A stretch of 64,000 bases of DNA. Origin: Kibdelosporangium aridum (GTDB lineage: Bacteria > Actinomycetota > Actinomycetes > Mycobacteriales > Pseudonocardiaceae). Both the position numbers and the translations under genes were made by a program. Position 1 is the first letter of the stretch. The number at the start of each line of letters is the position of its first letter. The stretch covers positions 496,001-560,000 of the forward strand of contig NZ_FWXV01000006.1 of NCBI RefSeq assembly GCF_900176515.1, written 5' to 3'. The notes beneath the pieces were generated by a model that saw only the letters and a program-made list of their open reading frames with translations, did not search any database and had not been told where the DNA came from. Positions 1-7,805 of this stretch are shown here, in pieces.

Positions 1-1
1 G

Positions 2-955
2 CCGGAATATCGTGAGGTCATCGCCGAGCACCTGTTGCGGCACCGCGGGTTGCGGGTCGGCGGTGAGGACGAGACCGTGCTGGCCACGAGCGGCACGTCC
101 TCGGCCGTGTCCGAACTCGCGTTCGCTGTGCTGGGACCTGGCGCGACCGTGGCGATCGAGGAACCGGGATACCAACGTGCGGCGGCGGCGATGACCGCCG
201 CCGGGCTGAACGTCATCCAGGCACCCGTTGACGTGGAAGGATTCCGCGTCGACTCGGTGCCCGCCGGGGTGAAAGCGGTCTACTGCTCGCCCGCGCACCA
301 ATATCCCTTGGGCGGCCGGATGCCCGCGGGGCGGCGGGTCGAGCTCGTGGAACGCGCGCGCCGGGACGGTTTCCTTGTCATCGAGGACGACTACGACGGT
401 GAGCTGCGGTATGACGTGGCGCCGCTGCCTTTGCTCGCCGCGCTCGCACCGGATGTCGTGGTGCACCTGGGAACCACGAGCAAGATCCTCACCCCGACGC
501 TGGGCACCGGCTGGATGGTCGCGCCGCCCGCCGTGGTGTCGGCGATCCTGGAATTCCGTGACCGCACCGGGATCGGACCCGCGATCGCCGGGCAACGGGT
601 GCTGATCGAATACGCCCGCAACGGCGACCTGGGCAGGCACCTGCGGCGGTTGCGCCGTGAGCTGTCCGAACGGCGGTGGCTCGTCGTGGATGCCTTGCGC
701 GAAGCCGGTTTCGAAGTGCTCGGTGACGACGCGGGCGCCCACGTCGTCATCCCGTTGTCCTCCGCCCGCGCGGAGCGGGATGTAAGGGTCAAAGCCGAGG
801 AATTCGGTGCCAGGATCGACGGGCTGACCAGGCATCACGCCGGCAGGCCCCGGTGGCACGGGATCGCGCTGGGGTACGCGGCATGCTCCCGTGACGAGCT
901 GAACAGTGTGTTGCCGCAGCTGATAGACCTACTGAAGCAGGCAGACCGGGCATGA
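2..955 (+). CDS. MocR-type GntR regulator, aminotransferase domain (5' end outside window)
   Basis: The frame is open from the first bases and ends at a TGA at 953-955, so this is the C-terminal ~317 residues of a longer protein. It reads as a fold-type I PLP aminotransferase domain of the kind fused to GntR winged-helix domains in MocR/PdxR regulators. Visible hallmarks are an ATSGTSSAVSE stretch, EEPGYQRA, the EDDYDGELRYD segment typical of MocR proteins, and GTTSKILTPTLG, whose lysine is the expected PLP Schiff-base residue. Such proteins act as cytoplasmic PLP- or amino-compound-sensing regulators, not enzymes. The DNA-binding domain would lie upstream of the window. A free-standing aminotransferase cannot be excluded without that part. 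Confidence 0.78.
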   Translation, partial: PEYREVIAEHLLRHRGLRVGGEDETVLATSGTSSAVSELAFAVLGPGATVAIEEPGYQRAAAAMTAAGLNVIQAPVDVEGFRVDSVPAGVKAVYCSPAHQYPLGGRMPAGRRVELVERARRDGFLVIEDDYDGELRYDVAPLPLLAALAPDVVVHLGTTSKILTPTLGTGWMVAPPAVVSAILEFRDRTGIGPAIAGQRVLIEYARNGDLGRHLRRLRRELSERRWLVVDALREAGFEVLGDDAGAHVVIPLSSARAERDVRVKAEEFGARIDGLTRHHAGRPRWHGIALGYAACSRDELNSVLPQLIDLLKQADRA

Positions 956-984
956 GACCATCGTGAGTCTCACGGACTGAACAC

Positions 985-1533
985 TCACAAGGGTTTCTTG
1001 GGAAGGGTTTTTCCGATCAGGCTGGAGATGTCCTGCAGCGGGCCGGTTCCCGCGCCGCGTGGGATCGTCAGCGCGACGTACACCGGCCGGTCCGCCAGGT
1101 ACCAGGTGGTCGCGGTCTCGCTGTCGAGCGGCAGCCACGCGACGCCGTCGATCGCACGGAGGTTCTGCGTGGTGGACGTCAGCTCGGCCGGCTTGTCCAG
1201 ACCACAGCGCAACACAACCGGATCGGAGCGCTGGTCGGTCCACGCCGCCGACGCGGGCGGCGCGGGCTCGGCCAGCGCTGCCTTGGTCAACGTGGTGGAG
1301 CCGGACTGCAGCGTCGCGGGCAGCTTCTGGACAAGAGTGGTGCAGTCGGCCGACCCGGCATTCGGTGCGGGCACAGGCACAAGCGCGACCGGACCGGTCC
1401 GCAGTGGAGCCGGTGGCACAGCGGGCTCGGCCGTCTGGTCGTCCCCAGAACCGAACACGAGGCTGACGATGATCACCCCGGCGACGAGCAGGCCGGCCAG
1501 CCCGGTCGCGATGACAACCCTTGTCCTGTCCAC
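985..1533 (-). CDS. DUF3515 membrane-anchored protein
   Basis: 182 residues from a GTG start. Residues ~6-27 form one hydrophobic N-terminal segment (signal anchor), followed by a Pro/Ala-rich linker and an extracytoplasmic domain with two cysteines (in ADCTTLV and LRCGLD), which could form a disulfide. The pattern and position beside thiL match the actinobacterial DUF3515 family. Its function is unknown. It lies 20 bp downstream of the RAM-domain gene on the same strand, so the two are probably co-transcribed and divergent from thiL. Confidence 0.8.
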   Translation of the reverse strand: MDRTRVVIATGLAGLLVAGVIIVSLVFGSGDDQTAEPAVPPAPLRTGPVALVPVPAPNAGSADCTTLVQKLPATLQSGSTTLTKAALAEPAPPASAAWTDQRSDPVVLRCGLDKPAELTSTTQNLRAIDGVAWLPLDSETATTWYLADRPVYVALTIPRGAGTGPLQDISSLIGKTLPKKPL

Positions 1534-1552
1534 AAACCCACTACAGCACGGC

Positions 1553-1786
1553 TCAGAGGTGGACCACCGGGCAGGTCAGCGTTCTTGTGATCCCGTCCAC
1601 GTTCTGGATCCGGGCGACCACCAGCTGGCCGAGCAGGTCGACACTGTCGGCTTCGGCGCGCACGATCACGTCGTAGGGGCCGGTGACGTCCTCCGCGGTG
1701 GTGACTCCCTGTATGCCGGCGATCTCCGCGGCCACCGCGGCCGCCTTGCCGACCTCGGTCTGGATCAGGATGTAAGCGTGGACCAC
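1553..1786 (-). CDS. Stand-alone Lrp/AsnC ligand-binding (RAM) domain protein
   Basis: The 77-residue product starts VHAYILIQTEVGKAA and contains the GPYDVIVRAEAD core of the AsnC C-terminal (RAM) effector domain, with no helix-turn-helix. Proteins of this family form oligomeric rings and bind amino acids or other small ligands; without a DNA-binding part it may modulate a full-length Lrp or an enzyme. I chose the GTG at 1786 because GAAGGGG sits a good distance upstream and homologues begin there; a TTG at 1810 would add eight residues. It is first in a short operon with the DUF3515 gene and divergent from thiL. Confidence 0.8.
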   Translation of the reverse strand: MVHAYILIQTEVGKAAAVAAEIAGIQGVTTAEDVTGPYDVIVRAEADSVDLLGQLVVARIQNVDGITRTLTCPVVHL

Positions 1787-1856
1787 CGGCGTGCCCCTTC
1801 GTCTGGACAAGAATGCTCAAGGTAGGAACGTGGTCAGCAACGTACCCCAACTGGGG

Positions 1857-1878
1857 AATGTTTGGTGATCCGAACATT
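1857..1878. promoter_or_regulatory. 22-bp near-perfect palindrome between RAM gene and thiL
   Basis: The arms AATGTTTGG (1857-1865) and CCGAACATT (1870-1878) pair with one mismatch around TGAT. It lies 18 bp before the thiL GTG and ~70 bp from the divergent RAM start, a typical operator position. No regulator is identified; an Lrp-type dimer is only a guess. Confidence 0.4.
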
Positions 1879-1895
1879 CGGTATCGGAGGCTTTT

Positions 1896-2861
1896 GTGCG
1901 ATCGGACACGCCGGATCAGGCCGGCACCGTCGCCGAGTTGGGTGAGTTCAACCTGATTCAGCGGTTGACCGGCGGGCGCGCCCAGCCACCAAGCACCCTG
2001 CTCGGACCCGGTGACGACGCGGCCATCGTGGTGGCGTCCGACGGACGGGTGGTGGCGAGCACCGACGTGCTCGTCGAAGGCGTGCATTTCCGGTTGGACT
2101 GGTCCACACCGGAACAGGTTGGACACAAGGCGGTCGCGGTGAACCTCGCGGATGTCGCCGCGATGGGCGCGACGCCGACGGCCGTGCTCGTCGGTCTCGC
2201 CTGCCCGCCGGAGACCACAGTGGAGCTGCTCGACGGGATCACCGCCGGGATGTGGAAGGAAGCCACCAGGGCACGGGCCGGGGTGGTCGGCGGGGATGTC
2301 GTCAGCTCCGAGACTTTGGTGATTTCCGTCACTGCGCTGGGGGATTTGCAGGGACGGCAGCCGGTCACGCGGGCCGGGGCGTTGGCTGGGGACGTCGTGG
2401 CGGTGTGCGGACGGCTGGGGTGGTCGGCGGCCGGGCTTGCCGTGCTGGGCCGTGGGTTCCGCTCACCGGTGACGGTGGTCAGCGCGCATCGGGCGCCGGA
2501 ACCGCCCTATGAGGCAGGTGCGCAGGCCTCGCTGGCCGGGGCGACCGCGATGATCGACGTGTCCGACGGGCTGCTCGCCGACCTCGGGCACATCTCGGTG
2601 GCGTCGGGGGTGGCGATCGACGTCCGCACCGATCTGCTTGAGGTGAACCAACGTCTGGTCGACGTCGGCACCGCCCTCGGCGCCGATCCCCGGCACTGGG
2701 TGCTGACCGGCGGCGAGGACCACGCACTGGCCGCGACTTTCCCCGGCCCGTCCGAGGTTCCGGAGGGCTGGGTCACCATCGGCACGGTAAGACGCGGCGA
2801 AGGGGTCACCGTCGACGGCCGTCCGTACGAAGCTCCGGCAGGCTGGCAACACTGGCGTTGA
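1896..2861 (+). CDS. thiL: Thiamine-monophosphate kinase ThiL
   Basis: 321 residues. ThiL phosphorylates thiamine monophosphate with ATP to give thiamine diphosphate, the last step of cofactor synthesis in the cytosol. Sequence support: GELGEFNLIQRL-like N-terminus, LGPGDDAAIV (Mg/ATP-binding aspartates), STDVLVEGVHF, the NLADVAAMGA segment of the PurM/AIR-synthetase fold, GGDVVSS, MIDVSDGLLADL and GGEDHAL. The length is usual for the family. The start is a GTG with CGGAGG about 6 nt upstream. The gene is divergent from the RAM/DUF3515 pair, an arrangement common in Pseudonocardiales. Confidence 0.95.
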   Translation: MRSDTPDQAGTVAELGEFNLIQRLTGGRAQPPSTLLGPGDDAAIVVASDGRVVASTDVLVEGVHFRLDWSTPEQVGHKAVAVNLADVAAMGATPTAVLVGLACPPETTVELLDGITAGMWKEATRARAGVVGGDVVSSETLVISVTALGDLQGRQPVTRAGALAGDVVAVCGRLGWSAAGLAVLGRGFRSPVTVVSAHRAPEPPYEAGAQASLAGATAMIDVSDGLLADLGHISVASGVAIDVRTDLLEVNQRLVDVGTALGADPRHWVLTGGEDHALAATFPGPSEVPEGWVTIGTVRRGEGVTVDGRPYEAPAGWQHWR

Positions 2862-2893
2862 CCGCTCAATAAATATCCACTGTGGAGGATGAC

Positions 2894-3415
2894 TTGCCCA
2901 TCTATGCCCTTGGCGACAAGGAACCGATCATCCACCCGGACGCGTACGTCCATCCAGATGCGACAGTCATCGGTGACGTGACGCTGCGGGCGTTCGCGTC
3001 GGTGTGGCCGCAGGCCGTGCTGCGCGGCGACTCCGGCAGCATCCAGATCGGCGAACGGACCAGCGTCCAGGACGGCAGCATCCTGCACTGCACCGAGTTC
3101 CACCCGACCGTGGTCGGGGCCAACTGCGTGATCGGCCACAACGTGCACATCGAAGGCGCGACGGTCGCGGACAACTGCTTGATCGCCTCGGGATCCGTGC
3201 TGCTGAACGGTTCGGTGGTCGAGGAGGGCGCGGTGCTCGGCGCGGGCGCGGTGATGTCCTTCAACGGGCACATCCCCGCGCGCCGGATGGCACTGGGTGT
3301 GCCCGCTCGTATTCGCGAGAACCATGAGGTGGCCGCGATGGCGACGGTGCCGATCGTGGACGGGTACGTGGAGCGGATCAAGATCTACAAAGCGGGCCTC
3401 CGACGCCTGGACTGA
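2894..3415 (+). CDS. Gamma carbonic anhydrase-like hexapeptide-repeat protein
   Basis: About 173 residues forming a left-handed beta-helix of hexapeptide repeats (for example HPDAYVHPDATVIGDV, CVIGHNVHIEGATV). Family members are trimers with histidine metal sites between subunits; here HCTEFH and GHNVH supply plausible Zn/Fe ligands. They either hydrate CO2 or are YrdA/PaaY-like proteins of uncertain reaction. I prefer the TTG at 2894 because GGAGG lies five bases upstream; a GTG at 2882 in the same frame would overlap that ribosome-binding site and add four residues. It is 32 bp after thiL and may be co-transcribed. Confidence 0.85.
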   Translation: MPIYALGDKEPIIHPDAYVHPDATVIGDVTLRAFASVWPQAVLRGDSGSIQIGERTSVQDGSILHCTEFHPTVVGANCVIGHNVHIEGATVADNCLIASGSVLLNGSVVEEGAVLGAGAVMSFNGHIPARRMALGVPARIRENHEVAAMATVPIVDGYVERIKIYKAGLRRLD

Positions 3416-3449
3416 GCCCATTTTCTGGGCTGGGCTATCCTCCGGCGGC

Positions 3450-4124
3450 ATGGCACGCCCTTTGCACGAAGTCATGGACGCCGGTTGGGCACAAGCACTT
3501 GAGCCGGTCGCGGACCGGATCGCCGCGATGGGTGAGTTCCTGCGCGCCGAGATCGCCGCGGGCCGCACGTACCTGCCTGCCGGGGAGAACGTGTTGCGCG
3601 CGTTCAAACAGCCGTTCGACGACGTCCGTGTGCTGATCGTCGGGCAGGACCCGTATCCGACTCCCGGGCACGCCGTCGGCCTGTCCTTCTCGGTCGCGCC
3701 CGACGTCCGGCCGATTCCCAAGAGCCTGATCAACATCTACAAGGAGTACTGCGACGACCTCGGATATCCGAAGCCGTCCAACGGAGACCTCACGCCCTGG
3801 ACCGAAAACGGTGTGCTGTTGCTCAACAGGGCGTTGACCGTGATGCCCGGCAAGCCGAACTCCCACCAGGGCAAGGGCTGGGAAGAGGTCACCGAGCAGG
3901 CGATCAAGGCGCTGGCCGCGCGCGGCACGCCGCTGGTGTCGATCCTGTGGGGCCGCAACGCCCGTAACCTCCGGCCGTTGCTTGACCCGTTGCCGTGCAT
4001 CGAATCCGCGCACCCGAGCCCGATGTCCGCGTCCGGTGGCTTCTTCGGATCGCGCCCGTTCAGCAGGGCGAACGAACTGCTGGAGCAGCAGGGCGCTTCG
4101 CCAGTCGACTGGAAGCTGCCTTAA
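3450..4124 (+). CDS. ung: Uracil-DNA glycosylase, family 1
   Basis: 224 residues. Ung excises uracil from DNA as the first step of base-excision repair. The water-activating motif GQDPYPTPGHA is present with catalytic Asp67, and the minor-groove/transition-state loop reads HPSPMSAS with His188. The central LLLNRALTV segment and length fit family 1. The ATG at 3450 has no Shine-Dalgarno; instead TATCCT at 3436-3441 lies eight bases upstream, so the mRNA is probably leaderless. This excludes the long upstream in-frame extension. Confidence 0.96.
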   Translation: MARPLHEVMDAGWAQALEPVADRIAAMGEFLRAEIAAGRTYLPAGENVLRAFKQPFDDVRVLIVGQDPYPTPGHAVGLSFSVAPDVRPIPKSLINIYKEYCDDLGYPKPSNGDLTPWTENGVLLLNRALTVMPGKPNSHQGKGWEEVTEQAIKALAARGTPLVSILWGRNARNLRPLLDPLPCIESAHPSPMSASGGFFGSRPFSRANELLEQQGASPVDWKLP

Positions 4125-4134
4125 CCTGGTCGCA

Positions 4135-4776
4135 GTGATCACCGCGCTCGTTTTCGACTTCGACGGCCTGCTGATGGACACCGAGTCCACTCAGCTGGAG
4201 AGCTGGCAGTACGAGTGGCGTCGGCACGGTCTCGAACTGGACGTCGCGACCTTCTTCGCTGACCACGGTGGAGATGTCAGCGAACTCAGGTACGCCGCTT
4301 TGGCCGCCGCCGTTGGCGCGGAGTACGACCGTGTGTCGAGCCATGATCGTCGCGTGGCGTATCGGGATGCGTTGAACGCGGAGTTGGTGGTCCCACAGGG
4401 CATTCAGAAGTGGCTGGCGGAAGCGGAAGGCCTGAGGTTGGCGGTGGCCAGCAGCTCTCCGGCGTCGTGGGTGCTGCCTTTGCTGGAGCAGACCGGTTAT
4501 CGGTCCCGGTTCGAGGTTGTCGCCTGTGGTGACGAGGTTTCCGCGCACAAGCCGGACCCCGCCGTGTACCACCTCGCTTTGGGACGCCTGGGGGTTCAGG
4601 CTTCGGAAGCCATCGCTTTCGAGGACACACCGCATGGCGTCGCCGCGGCCAAAGCGGCGGGGCTGCGGTGTGTCGCGATCCCGAACCGGCACACCGACCC
4701 GGCCAGGTTCACCGCCGCGGACTTGGTGCTCGCGAACGCCGCTGACATGACACTCGCGGAGATTCTCGGCCCGTAG
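4135..4776 (+). CDS. HAD-superfamily phosphatase (beta-phosphoglucomutase-like)
   Basis: 213 residues. The N-terminus carries HAD motif I DFDGLLMDTES (nucleophile and acid Asp8/Asp10), motif II VASSS, a motif III lysine in AHKPDP, and motif IV FEDTPHG. The DFDGxLMDTE signature and the small helical cap (residues ~18-85) place it with beta-phosphoglucomutase/GS1-like phosphatases; the substrate cannot be read. The GTG at 4135 has TAACCT seven bases upstream, overlapping the ung stop, and no ribosome-binding site, so it may have its own leaderless transcript despite the 10-bp gap after ung. Confidence 0.88.
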   Translation: MITALVFDFDGLLMDTESTQLESWQYEWRRHGLELDVATFFADHGGDVSELRYAALAAAVGAEYDRVSSHDRRVAYRDALNAELVVPQGIQKWLAEAEGLRLAVASSSPASWVLPLLEQTGYRSRFEVVACGDEVSAHKPDPAVYHLALGRLGVQASEAIAFEDTPHGVAAAKAAGLRCVAIPNRHTDPARFTAADLVLANAADMTLAEILGP

Positions 4777-4822
4777 CGAAAACCTGTTTCTTCCTCACCG
4801 TGATCGTCAATAGCTTGGGGCG

Positions 4823-5764
4823 ATGCGGCGGGATCTGGGGTTGATCGTCACCGGTGTCGGCATCTCCATGTTCGGGGCGAGCCTGATCAGGCTTGTGCTG
4901 ATGGTGCGGCTGAAGGACGAGGGCGCACTTGTCCTGGCGGCGACGATGATCGCGTGGATCGCGACTGCCCGATCCGCCGGACTCGTCCTGGGGACCGGGA
5001 TCGGCGGTGTGCTGATCGAGATTGTCGGTGAGCGGCAAGCGATCCTGGTGGGTGCGGCAACGTACATCGTGCAGGCGCTGCTGTTGCTGTTGTTGCGAGT
5101 CGACCGGGATCCGCGCGCGGAGAACGGGAACACGCGCCGGGAAAAGGGCGCGGCCATGGCCGGTATCCGGCACCTGAGGAGCGACCGGGTCATCGTGGTC
5201 AGCATCGGTGGTCTCGCGATCGTCGCCACCTGCGTGACACTGATCAACGTCGCGGACGTCTTCCTCATCCTCGACGTACTGCAGGGCGGACCGGTGCTGG
5301 TCGGCTGGGTCTACGCAGTGTGGATGGTCGGTCAGGTGTTCGGCGCCAGAACCGCGGGCCGGTTCGTCGGCCAGCGCTCGATGATCCGCACGCTGAGCTG
5401 GGCCGGTGTGACGCTCGGGCTGGCGATCTTCATGCCGGCGGCCTTCGCGTACACCGCCGTGATCCTGGTCGCATTTCTGTTCGGCGGGTTCGCCAACGGC
5501 ATGCAGATGGTCGCGCGCCAGGCCCTGGTGCGGATGCGTACGCCGGAACGTCTGCACGGCCGCGCGTTCGCGGCGAACGACTCCGTGATCCGGATAGCAG
5601 GCGTGCTCGGCACGTTGATCGGTGGTTTCGCCGTCGCGGGCGCCGGGCCGCAGTGGGCAATGGGCACCGCGGGTGTGGTGGCTGTGCTGGTCGGGCTCGG
5701 CACGTTGCTGATGACCCGGGAACACAAACCGGCCCGGGTCGCCGAAGCAACCCGGGCCGGATGA
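4823..5764 (+). CDS. MFS transporter, apparently internally shortened
   Basis: 313 residues where this major-facilitator group normally has ~390-420. Residues 1-45 look like TM1 and the start of TM2. The text then passes directly into IATARSAGLVLGTGIGG, a segment that in relatives belongs to the TM5 region. The C-terminal six-helix half, including the ARTAGRFVGQRS loop, looks complete. An in-frame loss of roughly 80-90 residues (about TM2-TM4 with the conserved loop 2-3) is the simplest reading, so transport may be lost. The ATG at 4823 has TAGCTT six bases upstream (leaderless type). The last codons contain a strong hairpin and the gene converges on rpmB. Confidence 0.7.
   Translation: MRRDLGLIVTGVGISMFGASLIRLVLMVRLKDEGALVLAATMIAWIATARSAGLVLGTGIGGVLIEIVGERQAILVGAATYIVQALLLLLLRVDRDPRAENGNTRREKGAAMAGIRHLRSDRVIVVSIGGLAIVATCVTLINVADVFLILDVLQGGPVLVGWVYAVWMVGQVFGARTAGRFVGQRSMIRTLSWAGVTLGLAIFMPAAFAYTAVILVAFLFGGFANGMQMVARQALVRMRTPERLHGRAFAANDSVIRIAGVLGTLIGGFAVAGAGPQWAMGTAGVVAVLVGLGTLLMTREHKPARVAEATRAG
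5729..5760. terminator. GC-rich hairpin between convergent MFS gene and rpmB
   Basis: Perfect 11-bp arms CCGGCCCGGGT (5729-5739) and ACCCGGGCCGG (5750-5760) enclose a 10-nt loop, inside the last codons of the MFS gene and 18 bp before the rpmB stop. There is no U-tract, but the symmetry and convergent location suit a bidirectional actinobacterial terminator. Confidence 0.65.
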
Positions 5765-5777
5765 AAGAGCGAGAGCG

Positions 5778-5969
5778 TCAGCCCCGGACGACCTTGCCCG
5801 CCTTCAGGCAGGAGGTGCACACGTTCAGCCGCTTGCGCTGCGAAACGCCCAGCTTGGCGTGCACTGTCTGGATGTTCGGGTTCCACCGCCGGTTGGTGCG
5901 CCGGTGGGAGTGCGAGACCGACTTGCCGAAGCCCGGCCCCTTACCGCAGACGTCGCACACAGCAGCCAC
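5778..5969 (-). CDS. rpmB: 50S ribosomal protein L28 (zinc-binding, C+ form)
   Basis: 63 residues. L28 is a large-subunit ribosomal protein. It keeps two cysteine pairs, VCDVCG near the N-terminus and NVCTSC near the C-terminus, the zinc-ribbon (C+) form; many actinomycetes also carry a zinc-free paralogue under Zur control elsewhere. The motif SHSHRRTNRRWNPNIQ is characteristic. I start at the GTG at 5969 (AAVCDVCG), preceded by GGAAAGGA; a longer upstream frame is not conserved. It is divergent from the DAK2 gene, its usual neighbour. Confidence 0.96.
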   Translation of the reverse strand: MAAVCDVCGKGPGFGKSVSHSHRRTNRRWNPNIQTVHAKLGVSQRKRLNVCTSCLKAGKVVRG

Positions 5970-6155
5970 GTCAGTGTCCTTTCCTCTGGGTTGCCGGCGG
6001 ATCAAAGCCGACGACGGATAGCCCGGGCCTGCCAGGCAACTACGACAGGGTAACGGGTGGCGTCCGGCGGTTACAAACCGGCCCCATTCTCGGCGGCCGG
6101 CGTGTGTTCGTGGTTACTCTCGCGCGAACCATCTCGACAGCGGGAGGACACGACC

Positions 6156-7772
6156 GTGCTGCAGGCCCTGGACGCCGCCGCGATCCGCCGCTGGGCCGCG
6201 GTGAGCGTGCAGACGCTCGACGCGCAGCGTGAGGCCATCGACGGGATCAACGTGTTCCCGGTGCCGGACGGTGACACGGGCTCCAACCTGCTCGGCACCA
6301 TGCGTGCCGCCCTCGAGGCCCTGCTCAGGGCGCCGGTCGACGAGCGTTCGGAAGCCGGAGCCGCCCTGACTGTCCTGGCCAAGGGCGCTTTGGCGGGGGC
6401 GCGCGGCAATTCCGGCGTGATCGTGTCCCAGATGCTGCGTGGCCTGGCCGAGTCGCTGCGTGACGTGGACCAGGCTGGTGCCCATGACCTGGCGAAAGCC
6501 CTGGTCAGGGCCGCTGAGCTGGCCGCTGAGGCGGTCGCGGAGCCCCGCGCGGGCACGATGCTGACGGTCCTCACGGCCTCCGCCGCGGGTGCGCGCCGGG
6601 TCCGTTCAGGCGTATTGCGCGAGGTCACGACCGCTGCGGCGCGGGCCGCGTCGGAGGCGTTGGCGTTGACGCCACAGCAGCTCGACGTGCTGGCTGAGGC
6701 AGGTGTGGTGGACGCAGGTGGGCGTGGCGTAGTCGTCTTGCTGGAGTCCCTGGTCACGGTCGTGAACGAGCGTGACGAGCCGGTTGTGCCGTACTCGACC
6801 TCTCAGCCGTCGCCGCTGGCGGCCCGCGAGGCTGGGTCGACCGAGTTCGGCTACGAGGTGATGTACCTGCTCGACTCCACGACCGATCAGAAGGCAACCG
6901 GGCTCCGCGAGACGTTGATGACGCTCGGCGACTGTGTGTCCGTTGTGGGCGACGGTGACGGTCTGTGGACGGTCCACGTGCACTGCAACGACGTCGGCGC
7001 GGCGATCGAGGCTGGCGTGGAGACAGGCCGTCCGCACCGGATCATGGTCGCTCGCTTTGCCGACGCCGAGGGCGCGCCATCACGGTTCGGACGCGCGCGG
7101 GTTGTGGTGATCCCGGCTCGTGGCGCTGGTATCGCGGCGCTGTTCCGTACCGAGGGCGCGTTGGTGCTGGAGATCGGGCCGAACGACGAGCCTGACGTGT
7201 GGGACCTTTTAAACCTCATCACCTCGACGGGCGCGTCGCACGTGACGGTGTTGCCTGGGGACGAGGGCCTGATCGGCATCGCCGATGAGGCCGCGACCAG
7301 GGCCGTTGCCGGCGGTCAGGACGTGATCGTGATTCCGTGCGCCTCCCCGGTGCAAGCGCTTGCGGCCCTGGCCGTGCACGACCCGGCCCGGCGCGCGGGC
7401 GACGACGTGGTGTCGATGGCGGAGGCTGCGGCCGCGACCCGGCGCGGCGAGCTCGTGGTGGCCAGCGAGGACGCGATCACGTGGATCGGCCCGTGCAAGG
7501 CAGGTGACCTGCTGGGCTTCGCCGATGGTGACGTGATGCGGATCGAGCACGGTCCCGTGGACGCTTCGATGATCGTCCGGGGAGCGTTCGCGGTCGTGGA
7601 CCGGATGCTGGCCGCGGGCGGCGAGCTGGTCACGGCTTTGCTGGGCACTGACGCGCCGGACGGCCTCGCCGACGAGCTGGAGAAGCACCTCCGGAAGGAA
7701 TTCCCGGCGGTGGAGTTCGTCGCTTACCGAGGTGGACAACGGGACACCGTGGTCATGCTCGGTGTCGAGTAG
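6156..7772 (+). CDS. DAK2 domain protein, FakA/YloV-like kinase
   Basis: 538 residues. The N-terminal DhaL/DAK2 domain (about 1-200) has the Mg-ATP motif NVFPVPDGDTGSN and GARGNSGVI; the C-terminal ~200 residues match the DegV-associated region of FakA-type proteins. In Firmicutes FakA phosphorylates FakB-bound fatty acids; in actinobacteria the gene sits before recG and its partner is less clear. The start is the GTG at 6156 with GGGAGGA about seven bases upstream; the frame extends further upstream without coding character. recG follows 33 bp downstream but has its own promoter. Confidence 0.88.
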   Translation: MLQALDAAAIRRWAAVSVQTLDAQREAIDGINVFPVPDGDTGSNLLGTMRAALEALLRAPVDERSEAGAALTVLAKGALAGARGNSGVIVSQMLRGLAESLRDVDQAGAHDLAKALVRAAELAAEAVAEPRAGTMLTVLTASAAGARRVRSGVLREVTTAAARAASEALALTPQQLDVLAEAGVVDAGGRGVVVLLESLVTVVNERDEPVVPYSTSQPSPLAAREAGSTEFGYEVMYLLDSTTDQKATGLRETLMTLGDCVSVVGDGDGLWTVHVHCNDVGAAIEAGVETGRPHRIMVARFADAEGAPSRFGRARVVVIPARGAGIAALFRTEGALVLEIGPNDEPDVWDLLNLITSTGASHVTVLPGDEGLIGIADEAATRAVAGGQDVIVIPCASPVQALAALAVHDPARRAGDDVVSMAEAAAATRRGELVVASEDAITWIGPCKAGDLLGFADGDVMRIEHGPVDASMIVRGAFAVVDRMLAAGGELVTALLGTDAPDGLADELEKHLRKEFPAVEFVAYRGGQRDTVVMLGVE

Positions 7773-7774
7773 AA

Positions 7775-7797
7775 GTGTCGGTGGGGCTCGATAGTCT
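7775..7797 (+). promoter_or_regulatory. RecA-NDp-type (PafBC) promoter of recG
   Basis: GTGTCGGTG, eight bases, then TAGTCT matches the mycobacterial RecA-NDp consensus tTGTCRGTG-N8-TAnnnT at every fixed position except the weakly conserved first T. The TAGTCT box ends eight bases before the recG ATG, so transcription would start at or next to the start codon. This predicts a leaderless, LexA-independent, damage-inducible recG transcript. Confidence 0.75.
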
Positions 7798-7805
7798 GGC
7801 CCACG

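Noticed and set aside
1879..1895. TPP riboswitch for thiL
   Set aside because: The leader is far too short and lacks the THI-box sequence.
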